Assembly (NCBI GenBank): GCA_016787755.1
Contig: JAEUUA010000023.1
Location: 717,537-781,536, forward strand
From: Cyclobacteriaceae bacterium
GTDB lineage: Bacteria; Bacteroidota; Bacteroidia; Cytophagales; Cyclobacteriaceae
Reading direction: 5' to 3'
DNA: 64,000 nt
In this document: positions 16,630 to 24,511 of the stretch, in pieces
Position numbering within the stretch: position 1 is the stretch's first letter
Layout: the number at the start of each line of letters is the position of its first letter
Notes under the pieces: generated by a model
The model's database searches: none
Seen by the model: only the letters and a program-made list of their open reading frames with translations
Told to the model about the DNA's origin: nothing
Position numbers and translations under genes: made by a program

Positions 16630-18372
16630 ATGAATAAGAAAGGTTCTTCGGTAGTAATCGCAAACAATGATGTGGTCTACCTATGGTGGAGTGTGCCTCG
16701 AAAGATTAAGGATTGTCTCGGTTTTAGTATTCACCGTGTAGTAAATCAGGTGGAAGATCCCAAAGGCCTTTATGCCACAGTGGGCTTCGGTGTAAAGACA
16801 GATAAAAGAAAATCACCCCAGACTACAGACGAGTGGCCGATTCAAAGCTTTAACTGGAAAGATTTGTATGCACCTTCCGATAAGGAACTTCAATATCGCA
16901 TCTATCCTATGATTGGCAAGTGGGACAATCTCAAACTGGATAAGAAACACGTAATTATCACTGACACTGCTAATAAAACTCAAAAGTTTGGAGACGTTAA
17001 AATCATTTTCAACCGAGGCATTCTTTCTACACAAGCATTTTCCAAATCCGGAAATGGAAAACCCGTAACACCCGACAGTGCACGCAAGCTAATTACAAAC
17101 CCCACCAGTGTTTGGCGTAAACGATTAGCCGGACAAATGCTTTACAACTTCACAAAATTTTTTGATCGTGCCGTTGCAGAAGGAGGCGGGCGATATTATG
17201 CAGCCTTGTATGAATTATCAGATAAAGGATTGATTGACCAACTCATTCGTAATAAAAACACGCAAGTCATTTTAAGCAACACAGGCACCGATGATAAAAC
17301 CAATAAGGCTGCCCGAAAACAATTACATGCCGAGCCAAACATAACGATCTATGACCGTATGTTAGGTTCACATATTGGGCACAACAAATTTGTGATTTAT
17401 GCCGATCGCTTTGGCGTTCCAAAAGCCGTGCTCACAGGCAGTACCAACTGGACACCAACCGGCTTATGCGGGCAAACAAATAACCTGGTCATTATAGAAT
17501 CGGAGCCACTCGCGCAAGCCTATAAAGAGTATTGGGATAAATTGAAGGCTGACATTCCTGATAAACAGGGGGAAGTACTACGCACCTGGTGCAAAGACAA
17601 TAGTTTTCAAGTGAAGGCAAATCAAAACAAGACCGACCTCAAAGTTTGGTTCTCTCCAAATACCAAACAGAAAACTAAACCTGCGAAAAATCCGTCTACC
17701 CCTGTTGACATGAAGGAAGTGTTTGATCGTATTGGAAAGGCGAAAGAAAGTGTACTCTTTCTGCTCTTCAATCCGGGCAAGCCCAGCATTGTAGATGAAA
17801 TTAAAACCATTGCTGCCAAGCGACCCGCCAATAAACCGTTATTTGTGCGAGGCGCTATTTCCGATGCCGCTACAGCAAGGCAAGCAACTACCAACATTTT
17901 CTCAACCGATATTCTGGCACGACCCGATACGTATTATGAAGCGCGCATAACGGGGGTGGCGGCTATTCCTGGTCCATTCAGTTATTTTGAAGCCGAACTC
18001 TTAAAAATTGGTTTCGCTACCATACATGATAAAATTGTAGTAATCGATCCCTTTGGAACTAACCCAATAGTGATTACCGGCAGTCATAACTTAGGCTATG
18101 CTGCTTCTTATAAGAATGATGAGAACATGGTGATCATTGAAGACAAAGCCATCGCGGCTGCCTACACCGCGCATGTGCTGGATGTGGTCAATCATTTTAA
18201 GTGGCGCTATAAACTTCAAAAGAAAGTTATCGATGCCAAGGCAAAAACACTGGCCGAAAAGAAGAAAGCACTGCAAAAAGGATGGAATGATTTGGATGAA
18301 TACGATAAATGGATGAACTATTATTTTAATACGAACGGATTCATTAACCGCGATAAATTTATATTAAAGTAA
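16630..18372 (+). CDS. Phospholipase D-like protein with two HKD domains
   Basis: A 580-residue cytoplasmic protein. Residues 1-130 form a beta-rich, possibly fibronectin-like domain. Two PLD domains follow: HNKFVIYAD with GSTNWTPTG (His251, Lys253) and HDKIVVID with GSHNLG (His466, Lys468, Asp473). The first HKD has one extra residue before its Asp. Two HKD motifs make one active site that hydrolyses phosphodiesters in phospholipids or nucleic acid; which is not decidable here. The C-terminus is helical and Lys-rich. The gene stands alone behind operator module copy 3. Confidence 0.85.
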   Translation: MNKKGSSVVIANNDVVYLWWSVPRKIKDCLGFSIHRVVNQVEDPKGLYATVGFGVKTDKRKSPQTTDEWPIQSFNWKDLYAPSDKELQYRIYPMIGKWDNLKLDKKHVIITDTANKTQKFGDVKIIFNRGILSTQAFSKSGNGKPVTPDSARKLITNPTSVWRKRLAGQMLYNFTKFFDRAVAEGGGRYYAALYELSDKGLIDQLIRNKNTQVILSNTGTDDKTNKAARKQLHAEPNITIYDRMLGSHIGHNKFVIYADRFGVPKAVLTGSTNWTPTGLCGQTNNLVIIESEPLAQAYKEYWDKLKADIPDKQGEVLRTWCKDNSFQVKANQNKTDLKVWFSPNTKQKTKPAKNPSTPVDMKEVFDRIGKAKESVLFLLFNPGKPSIVDEIKTIAAKRPANKPLFVRGAISDAATARQATTNIFSTDILARPDTYYEARITGVAAIPGPFSYFEAELLKIGFATIHDKIVVIDPFGTNPIVITGSHNLGYAASYKNDENMVIIEDKAIAAAYTAHVLDVVNHFKWRYKLQKKVIDAKAKTLAEKKKALQKGWNDLDEYDKWMNYYFNTNGFINRDKFILK

Positions 18373-18446
18373 ATAAACCAACTATTGTTTTGGGGGCTTA
18401 GGGTGTTAGTGTAAGAATTCGATTATGAGCACACAACCGTGTTTTC

Positions 18447-18533
18447 GGGAATTCCCCCTTTTCACACCGGGAATTTCCCCCACAATTTAAGGAGATGTAT
18501 ATAAAAAGATAATTTGAAATAATTCTTTTGAAC
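18447..18533 (+). promoter_or_regulatory. Decayed operator module, copy 4
   Basis: Two units (GGGAATTCCCCC at 18447 and GGGAATTTCCCCC at 18469) are preceded by GAGCACACAACCGTG, which matches the sequence before copy 3. The closing G-run and the TTGA/-7 pair seen in copies 1-3 are lost (GGAGATGTAT instead). It sits directly before a truncated MazG-like reading frame, so promoter and gene have decayed together. Confidence 0.6.
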
Positions 18534-18644
18534 ATGGGAATCAACGAGTATCAAGCGTTAGCAAAGCTAACCGACCAGCGGCAAAACAACACTGATGAAA
18601 TAAACAGGTTGATTCCTTTGTTAGGTATGATTGCCTGCGAGTAA
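18534..18644 (+). pseudogene. N-terminal remnant of a MazG-like nucleotide pyrophosphohydrolase gene
   Basis: A 36-codon frame from ATG 18534 reads NEYQALAKLTD and LIPLLGMIACE before a TAA. The NEYQ-x-LA-x-x-T start and the LLGL-x-x-E-x-GE-like helix are typical for MazG-like NTP pyrophosphohydrolases, but the frame ends where the catalytic Glu residues should begin. The rest of the gene is missing, and after 18 bp a fragment of a different gene begins on the other strand. The family call is a pattern match on 36 residues and therefore tentative. Confidence 0.45.
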
Positions 18645-18662
18645 GTAAGAGGATTCTGAATT

Positions 18663-19058
18663 TCAACAAGCAAGTTGAAACCATTCCCGTTTTGGAGAAT
18701 ATACTGACAAACATCTCTCCAATGCCTTGGGTTTTAATACGGTGATCTCCGCCCCATAACTTAAAATCAACTGTGTAAGCACCGGGTTGGGGATTAGCTT
18801 TAACGTAATTATTAACCCGGTTTCATCTTCGTGCACGGTTTTTTGCGTGTGGTGCAGGTGTTGTGTTTTTATATAAGGTGCCATCGTTTTGCTAAACCAC
18901 AATTCAATTTCTTCCACCGGCCCTTTGCCGAGCGTAATGCCCAAGTTGTTGTTGGTCGCTTGCCCAACAATTTCACTGACCATTTGGTATTCTTTCACAA
19001 CCAGTAGTCCAAACACTTTACACATGTCACCCTCATAGAATATACTAAGCACCCGCAC
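18663..19058 (-). pseudogene. C-terminal fragment of a WYL-domain transcriptional regulator
   Basis: The frame gives 131 residues ending with LIITLKLIPNPVLTQLILSYGAEITVLKPKAL, the C-terminal strand-helix-strand pattern of WYL-domain regulators (ILSFG-x-x-x-V-LEP). The DNA-binding domain and most of the WYL domain are absent. The apparent GTG start at 19058 and the first dozen codons lie inside the 22-bp repeat array, so this is a fragment joined to repeats, not a complete gene. Intact WYL regulators bind ligands or single-stranded DNA and often control phage-defence or DNA-damage genes. Confidence 0.55.
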
Positions 19059-19401
19059 AGTTTATACCTGACACCCGTACAGAATACACTAAGCACCCGA
19101 ACGGTTTATACTTGACACCCGTACAGAATACACTAAGCACCCGTACGGTTTATACCTGGCACCCGCATGGAATACACTAAGCACCCGTACAGTTTACACA
19201 TGCCACCCGCATAGAATACACCAAGCACCCGCACAGTTTATACCTGTCACCCGCATGGAATACACCAAGCACCTGTACGGTTTATACCTGTCACCCGCAT
19301 GGAATACACTAAGCACCCGAACAGTTTATACATGGCACCCGAATAGAATACACTAAGCACCCGTACGGTTTATACCAAGCACCTGCACAATTTAAATAGC
19401 A
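19028..19401. repeat. Seventeen-unit tandem array with exact 22-bp period
   Basis: Units start at 19028, 19050, 19072 and so on to 19380, with no insertion or deletion. Two unit types alternate: CACCCG-x-A-x-x-G-AATACACTAAG and CACCCG-x-AC-x-G-TTTATACCTG, so the pattern also repeats every 44 bp. Conserved positions are CACCCG, the G at 11 and the TA-Y-AC block at 14-18; the other positions vary between units. Because 22 is not a multiple of three, the array is not repetitive coding sequence. It lies between the WYL fragment and an AT-rich region. Confidence 0.9.
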
Positions 19402-19661
19402 TGCTCAATTACTTTGTACCAAGGGTAAACTCACTTTCAACTTTCCGCTTAATCACTTTCTACTTCAAGTCCACTTTCCACTTAATCACTTTCAACTTTT
19501 AAGTAAAATCTAATCACAGCCTGCATTAAAAAATGTTTAGAAACGTGCCACCCTATTTTCAGTTGCGCATAATGGGTATAATAAAGTTTTATAAATAGTT
19601 AAAAAATTGACAACCCCACCTTCATTTGTTTGCGTTGCAAGAAGAAAAAACACTTTTTTTT
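19402..19661. other. AT-rich region with short CACTTTC repeats
   Basis: CACTTTCNACTT recurs four times at 19432, 19454, 19472 and 19487. An AT-rich stretch follows (19510-19605). TTGACA near 19606 and the T-rich ATTTGTTTG downstream are a plausible but weak promoter for the gene at 19662. The array-plus-AT-rich arrangement resembles iteron origins, but no replication gene is adjacent. Confidence 0.4.
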
Positions 19662-20378
19662 ATGACACATGTTAAAACTGCAGACGCCTTCTCTAAGTTA
19701 GTTGGCTTTTGCACCGGGTACGGAGGTAAGTACAATCCTGGTCGCCCAAACCTCCGGATTGAATCAATGTCAACACAGTTGGATGAAGTTCGCCAGGCAT
19801 TCGAAGGAGTAAAGAATGCACAGGCCAACCTCAACAATCACGTGAACAAACGAAAGCAAAAGTATGATCAGCTTTCGCGGTTGGCTTCCAGCATTCTTCG
19901 TTCGCTCGAAGCCTCAGGCGCCTCTGCCGAAAAGCAAGATCATGCGCGGCAGTTTGTGCATCTGATGATGGGTAGCGCACCAAAAAATCGGGCACCCATT
20001 CCATCCGGTGAAGCCAAGCCGGAAAAGAAAACGCGGGCAAACTTACAACTCGCCTTTGTGAGCAAAGCCGATTCGTTTTCAAAACTGGTGAAGGCAGTAA
20101 GTACGGAACCCTTGTATGTGGTAAACGAACCGGACTTAAGTCCGCAAGGATTAACCGCAGTGGTAACAGAACTTGAGCAATTGAATCAGCAAGTGGATGA
20201 AGCCCGCAAGAATTGGCGCAACACACTCATTGCCCGCAATGAGCTGCTGTATTCGAAGTCGCGTTCGTTATACGACACTGCGTTGGCTGTGAAAAAGTAT
20301 GTGCGTGCCATCTTTGGGCTCGACAGTGCGCAGTATGCACAAGTGAAAGCACTCCGATTTGTGAAACCAACTAAATAG
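19662..20378 (+). CDS. Helical protein with internal duplication, function unknown
   Basis: About 238 residues from ATG 19662; a TTG at 19626 would extend it but has no better support. The sequence is an imperfect two-fold repeat: DAFSKLV near the start and DSFSKLV near residue 142, each followed after about 30 residues by a long amphipathic helix (LDEVRQAFEGVKNAQANL and VVTELEQLNQQVDEARKN) and a second helix. This suggests a helical bundle with pseudo-two-fold symmetry. There is no signal peptide, membrane segment or enzyme motif. A good terminator follows the gene. I do not recognise the family. Confidence 0.7.
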   Translation: MTHVKTADAFSKLVGFCTGYGGKYNPGRPNLRIESMSTQLDEVRQAFEGVKNAQANLNNHVNKRKQKYDQLSRLASSILRSLEASGASAEKQDHARQFVHLMMGSAPKNRAPIPSGEAKPEKKTRANLQLAFVSKADSFSKLVKAVSTEPLYVVNEPDLSPQGLTAVVTELEQLNQQVDEARKNWRNTLIARNELLYSKSRSLYDTALAVKKYVRAIFGLDSAQYAQVKALRFVKPTK

Positions 20379-20399
20379 ATCATGCCCAACAAAACCTAA

Positions 20400-20434
20400 A
20401 ACCTCTGTGGGCCAGGCTCGCAGAGGTTTTTTAT
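20400..20434 (+). terminator. Rho-independent terminator
   Basis: Stem AACCTCTG / CAGAGGTT with a 13-base loop, followed by TTTTTA, 21 bp after the stop of the gene at 19662-20378. Confidence 0.85.
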
Positions 20435-20490
20435 TTAAACATTTTACAAATCAACTAACTAATTTACCTAAACGTAATTTGAAAATTTAG

Positions 20491-20632
20491 AGCGTTGGCC
20501 CGGCCGAAAAGCCTGTCTGCGCGTAGCCGCTTCGGCAAAGGCAGGCGGGGTGGTGCGCTGGCATGTGGGAGGAAGCTTTTTCGGCCTTGACCTTTTTGGT
20601 TCTTTTTGTGTCTAAGACAAAAAGAACAAAGC
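20491..20632. repeat. GC-rich structured intergenic repeat
   Basis: A GC-rich block with an inner palindrome (GCCTGTCTGC near 20510, GGCAGGC near 20540) and a closing inverted repeat GTTCTTTTTGT / AGACAAAAAGAAC (about 20600-20628). It resembles multi-copy intergenic elements that I recall from other Bacteroidota, with a REP palindrome inserted inside. No coding potential is seen. Confidence 0.5.
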
Positions 20633-20722
20633 AAATGCGATTGATGAACATTGCTATCTGATAATGTTAGTCAGTAGAATAAACATCAAGACTCATTGCA
20701 GTTGATACATTTTGTATTTAAA

Positions 20723-21090
20723 CGCGGAGTCCCTTGCAGGAGACTCCGCTAGGAATGAAGAAGACAGCTCACTAATAGTTTACGGTCATTCCGGGCAAGC
20801 AAGATGCGTGAGAAGTTGAAACCCAAAATGTAACAATGAAACTAGTTCTAATAAGATTACAACGCGACCCGGAATCTATTCTGTTATTGTTGGTTTGCCC
20901 CAATCCAGAGCGGCTAAAGAATCAGTATAACAATTGTAAGTGAGAACAAATAGGTTGAATACACTTCATCACTAACTTCCTTTGAGCGAAGGATCCCTAA
21001 CAGTTGAGAGATCCTTCTCCGCCAACTGGCGGATCAGGATTGCTCCTGTTATTGTTTGGTTTGCCCCAATCCAGAGCGGCTAAAGATGCA
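20723..21090. repeat. Repeat cluster: palindrome, dispersed element and 165-bp units
   Basis: The gap between 20379 and 21174 continues with three items. A hairpin GCGGAGTC-...-GACTCCGC lies at 20723-20750, as at 12461. One copy of the dispersed element lies at about 20785-20880 (GGTCATTCCGGGC to CGACCCGGAATCT). From about 20885, nearly two copies of a 165-bp unit follow that is repeated five more times at 22541-23365. The second copy is cut short near 21090, before the gene at 21174. Confidence 0.75.
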
Positions 21091-21173
21091 GCGTAACATT
21101 TGTGTAAACCTGATTTCATTAAAACCTGTATCCTTTTAGTTTTTTGGCGTTGTATTCAAAACAAATCAACACT

Positions 21174-22331
21174 ATGAAATTAAAACTTATCCTGGTGGCA
21201 ACATTGCTGGTAATGCAATCCTGCAGCAACGACCCTGAACCAAACATTGAGGATAAAAATCCATTACTCTTTACAGCCGTTTCAGGAACTATTGTTACAG
21301 TAGCGGGAAAAGGCCCCGCAGCATTTGGCTACTCAGGCAATGGGGCATTGGCGAATAAGGCAGAACTTGATTGGGTTACCGGGGTTTCCGTGGATCAATC
21401 CGGTAATGTGTATGTATCCGGGGGAGCTTCCAATACGATTCGAAAGATATATGCATCCACCGGTGTTATTCAAAAGTATGCTGGCGTTTTTCTGGGTTGG
21501 AATGTAGTTGATCCAACTCCCTTGCAGGGCGATAACGGATCGGCAGCGGACGCACACCTGAATCTTCCACTGGCGCTTCATGCTGATGCGAATGGAAATG
21601 TCATTCTGCTGGATGCGGCAAATAATTTGATCCGGGAGATCCGGAAAAGCGATAGTACGATTCATAAAATAGCCGGAGGAAATTCATGGACTGACTTTGC
21701 CGGTGACGGTGGCCCGGCCACATCAGCTTCTTTTAATAATCCGTATGCCGTTGCAACGGATGCCTCGGGTAACATCTTTGTGGCAGATCAACTTAATCAC
21801 GTAATCCGAAAAATTGATAGGACAACAGGAATAATCAGTACCATAGCAGGAAAAGGTCCCAACCATCCGGGTTATAATGGCGACAATGGGGCTGCAACCA
21901 CTGCTATGTTGAATGCACCCAAATCGGTAGCGGTAGACAAACAAGGAAATATTTACATTTCCGATACAGGAAATAATGTGATTAGAAAACTCAGCAACGG
22001 AATGATCACGACCCTTGCAGGTACCGGATCTGCAGGGTATAGTGGTGATGGCGCCATCGCCACCCAAGCGAAGCTGAATGCGCCTCAGGCTATCGCAGTG
22101 GATGGTGGTACTGTTTATTTTGTTGATGGAAACAACAATGTGATTCGTAAAGTGGACAGCAACGGCATCATCACAACGTATGTGGGAACCGGTGCATCCG
22201 GATACACGGGTGACGGAGGCCCGGCCTTACAAGCCACCCTTGCCAACCCTTATGGTATCGCAACCGATACGGCAGGTAACCTTTATATTGCTGATACGAA
22301 CAATTCCGCCATTCGTGTGGTCATCAAATAG
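21174..22331 (+). CDS. NHL-repeat beta-propeller lipoprotein
   Basis: About 385 residues from ATG 21174, chosen because a lipoprotein-like signal starts there (LLVMQSC, Cys17). The mature protein is a run of about six NHL-type blades, each with the pattern GDGGPA-x-x-A-x-L-x-x-P-x-x-(I/V)AVD and NL/NIY-(I/V)AD-x-x-NN-x-IRK. NHL propellers are binding scaffolds; some are lyases, but no catalytic motif is evident. It probably sits at the cell envelope. The gene stands alone between blocks of 165-bp repeats. Confidence 0.85.
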   Translation: MKLKLILVATLLVMQSCSNDPEPNIEDKNPLLFTAVSGTIVTVAGKGPAAFGYSGNGALANKAELDWVTGVSVDQSGNVYVSGGASNTIRKIYASTGVIQKYAGVFLGWNVVDPTPLQGDNGSAADAHLNLPLALHADANGNVILLDAANNLIREIRKSDSTIHKIAGGNSWTDFAGDGGPATSASFNNPYAVATDASGNIFVADQLNHVIRKIDRTTGIISTIAGKGPNHPGYNGDNGAATTAMLNAPKSVAVDKQGNIYISDTGNNVIRKLSNGMITTLAGTGSAGYSGDGAIATQAKLNAPQAIAVDGGTVYFVDGNNNVIRKVDSNGIITTYVGTGASGYTGDGGPALQATLANPYGIATDTAGNLYIADTNNSAIRVVIK

Positions 22332-22384
22332 AATCGTTTTAACAGGTCAAGCATCGACTCGAAATAGATGCATAGGATGAGTTG

Positions 22385-22535
22385 TAATATTTTAACAGTC
22401 ATTCCGGGAAAGCAAGAAGCGATAGAAGGTACGCGCAAACGTAAAAATTAAATTAGTGCTTAATAAGATAACCTGCGCGACCCGGAATCTCGAATTAGTG
22501 TTAAAGTTGGTCAGGCGACCAACTTTAACAAAAAT
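22385..22535. repeat. Dispersed element plus palindrome after the NHL gene
   Basis: A copy of the 105-bp dispersed element (CAGTCATTCCGGG to GACCCGGAATCTCGAA, about 22390-22496). It is followed by the perfect palindrome TTAAAGTTGGT-CAGGCG-ACCAACTTTAA at 22501-22527. Confidence 0.65.
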
Positions 22536-22540
22536 GATTT

Positions 22541-23365
22541 TATCCAATCCAGAGCGGCTAAAGATGTAGCGTAAAAATTCTCAGTAAGAACAAATAAGTA
22601 GCGTGCTCTTCATTACCAACTTGCTTTGAGCGAAGGATCCTTAACGATAAGGAGATCCTTCTCCGCCAACTGGCGGATCAGGATTGCTCTTGTTATTGTT
22701 TGGTTGCCCCAATCCAGAGCGGCTAAAGATGTAGCGTAAAAATTATCAGTAAGAACAAATAAGTAGCGTGCTCTTCATTACCAATTTGCTTTGAGCGAAG
22801 GATCCTTAACGATAAGGAGATCCTTCTCCGCCAACTGGCGGATCAGGATTGCTCCTGTTATTGTTTGGTTGCCCCAATCCAGAGCGGCTAAAGATGTAGC
22901 GTAAAAATTAACAGTGAGAACAAATAAGTAGCGTACTCTTCATTACCAATTTGCTTAGAGCGAAGGATCCCTAACGATAAGGAGATCCTTCTCCACCAAT
23001 TGGCGGATCAGGATTGCTCCTGTTATTGTTTGGGTTGCCCCAATCCAGAGCGGCTAAAGATACAGAGCAACAATCATCGGTGAGAATGAATAAGTTGAGT
23101 ACTCATCATCACTAACCTATTTTGAGCGAAAGATCCCTAAACATTTGAATCCTTCTCCACCAACTGGCGGATCAGGATTGCTCCTGTTATTGTTTGGTTT
23201 GCCCCAATCCAGAGCGGCTAAAGATACAGAGCAACAATCATCGGTGAGAATGAATAAGTTGAGTACTCATCATCACTAACCTATTTTGAGCGAAGGATCC
23301 CTAACGTTTGGGAGATCCTTCTCCGCCAACTGGCGGATCAGGATTGCTCCTGGTATTGTTGGGAG
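22541..23365. repeat. Five tandem copies of a 165-bp structured repeat
   Basis: The anchor CAATCCAGAGCGGCTAAAGA recurs at 22545, 22710, 22875, 23041 and 23205, steps of 164-166 bp. Each unit carries a stem AAGGATC...GATCCTT and a tight hairpin TCCGCCA-AC-TGGCGGA, ending GGATTGCTC. The last unit ends 5 bp before the stop codon of the LLM oxidoreductase gene. Two further copies lie at 20885-21090 on the other side of the NHL gene. Short open frames here are not coding. Confidence 0.85.
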
Positions 23366-23369
23366 GAGA

Positions 23370-24404
23370 TTACATTTTACCCAATGCCTCTCTTACCTTA
23401 GGAGCAATCCGGGTTCCGAAAATTTCAATAGACTTCATGAGCATGGCATGCGAGGGGCCGCCCACATCCATGTGTGCAGAGAAACGCGTGAGGCCAAACA
23501 TCTCATTCATGTGTAAAATTTTATCAACCGCTTCGTTGGCATCACCAAACAAATAGGCGCCATCCCGGCTTCGCCCTTGCTCATATTGGTTAAGCGAAAA
23601 GGGAGGCCACCCACGGCTGGCACCCACGCGGGTCATCTGAGCTGAGTACACCGGGTAATACGCATCGGCCGTTTGTTTACTGTTGTCACCAAAGAAGCTA
23701 TGCATGTGCACACCTACCTGAAATTTCTTCGTGTCGTGACCGAACTTTTCATATAACTCTTTATAGTATTGGAATAGAGGCTTGAACTGAGCCGGATTAC
23801 CGCCAATAATGGCGAACATGACCGGCAACCCTAACTTGGCCGCCCGCACGACAGATTCTGGCGTGCCACCAACAGCCACCCAAATATTCAACGGATTGTT
23901 CATCGCGCGTGGCAACACCTGCTGGTCTTGCAAGGGGGCCCTGAATTTTCCTTTCCATGTAATGCGTTCTTCTTTGCTAATGGCTAAAAGCAACTCCAGT
24001 TTCTCTTCAAAAAGTTCGTTGTAGTGGTTTAGGTTATAACCATACAGTGGAAAGGATTCAATAAAACTTCCCCGGCCAGTCATTAATTCCGCACGGCCAT
24101 TGCTGAGTTGATCAAGTGTTGCAAAACTCTGGTAGATACGAACGGGGTCGGAGGAACTCAACACGGTAACCGCACTCCCCAACATGATGTTCTTGGTAAC
24201 CGAGGCAGCTGCCGCCAATACAACTTCCGGAACACTCACGGCATAGTCGGGACGATGGTGTTCACCGATGCCAAAAAAATCGATGCCCACTTCATCCATC
24301 AGCTTTATTTCTTCAATCAATTCGCGCAGGCGCTCACCTGCAGGCAGCGGGTTCCCGTGATCATCGTAATGATTGTCGCCAAACATGCCAATCCCTAATT
24401 TCAT
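23370..24404 (-). CDS. LLM-class flavin-dependent oxidoreductase
   Basis: A 344-residue luciferase-like monooxygenase fold. MKLGIGMFGDNHYDD at the start, FFGIGEHHRPDYAVS (44-58), the VTVLSSSDPVRIYQSFATLDQLS stretch and NIWVAVGG are typical for the bacterial LLM group that uses FMN or F420. The length is normal for the family. The substrate cannot be read from sequence. It is transcribed toward the 165-bp repeats, which might serve as its 3' end, and has no co-directional neighbour. Confidence 0.9.
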   Translation of the reverse strand: MKLGIGMFGDNHYDDHGNPLPAGERLRELIEEIKLMDEVGIDFFGIGEHHRPDYAVSVPEVVLAAAASVTKNIMLGSAVTVLSSSDPVRIYQSFATLDQLSNGRAELMTGRGSFIESFPLYGYNLNHYNELFEEKLELLLAISKEERITWKGKFRAPLQDQQVLPRAMNNPLNIWVAVGGTPESVVRAAKLGLPVMFAIIGGNPAQFKPLFQYYKELYEKFGHDTKKFQVGVHMHSFFGDNSKQTADAYYPVYSAQMTRVGASRGWPPFSLNQYEQGRSRDGAYLFGDANEAVDKILHMNEMFGLTRFSAHMDVGGPSHAMLMKSIEIFGTRIAPKVREALGKM

Positions 24405-24511
24405 ATTTCCTGATGCGTTGAGTTAATCAAGTGTAGACAAAGTAGCGGGTTTATAAGTTCCCTCGATTAAAGGGATTCATGCCTATTTGTGGCTCACTCA
24501 CCTGCAAGTAA

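Noticed and set aside
19028..19401. CRISPR array
   Set aside because: Units are contiguous 22-bp repeats without unique spacers, and no cas gene is present.
19028..19661. Plasmid-type iteron origin of replication
   Set aside because: Repeats plus an AT-rich tract fit in form, but there is no Rep gene, no DnaA box was recognised, and the flanks are chromosomal. Kept only as a possibility in the findings.
23286..23556. Plus-strand frames of 76-82 codons opposite the LLM gene
   Set aside because: Their starts lie in the last 165-bp repeat and the rest is antisense to a well-supported oxidoreductase.
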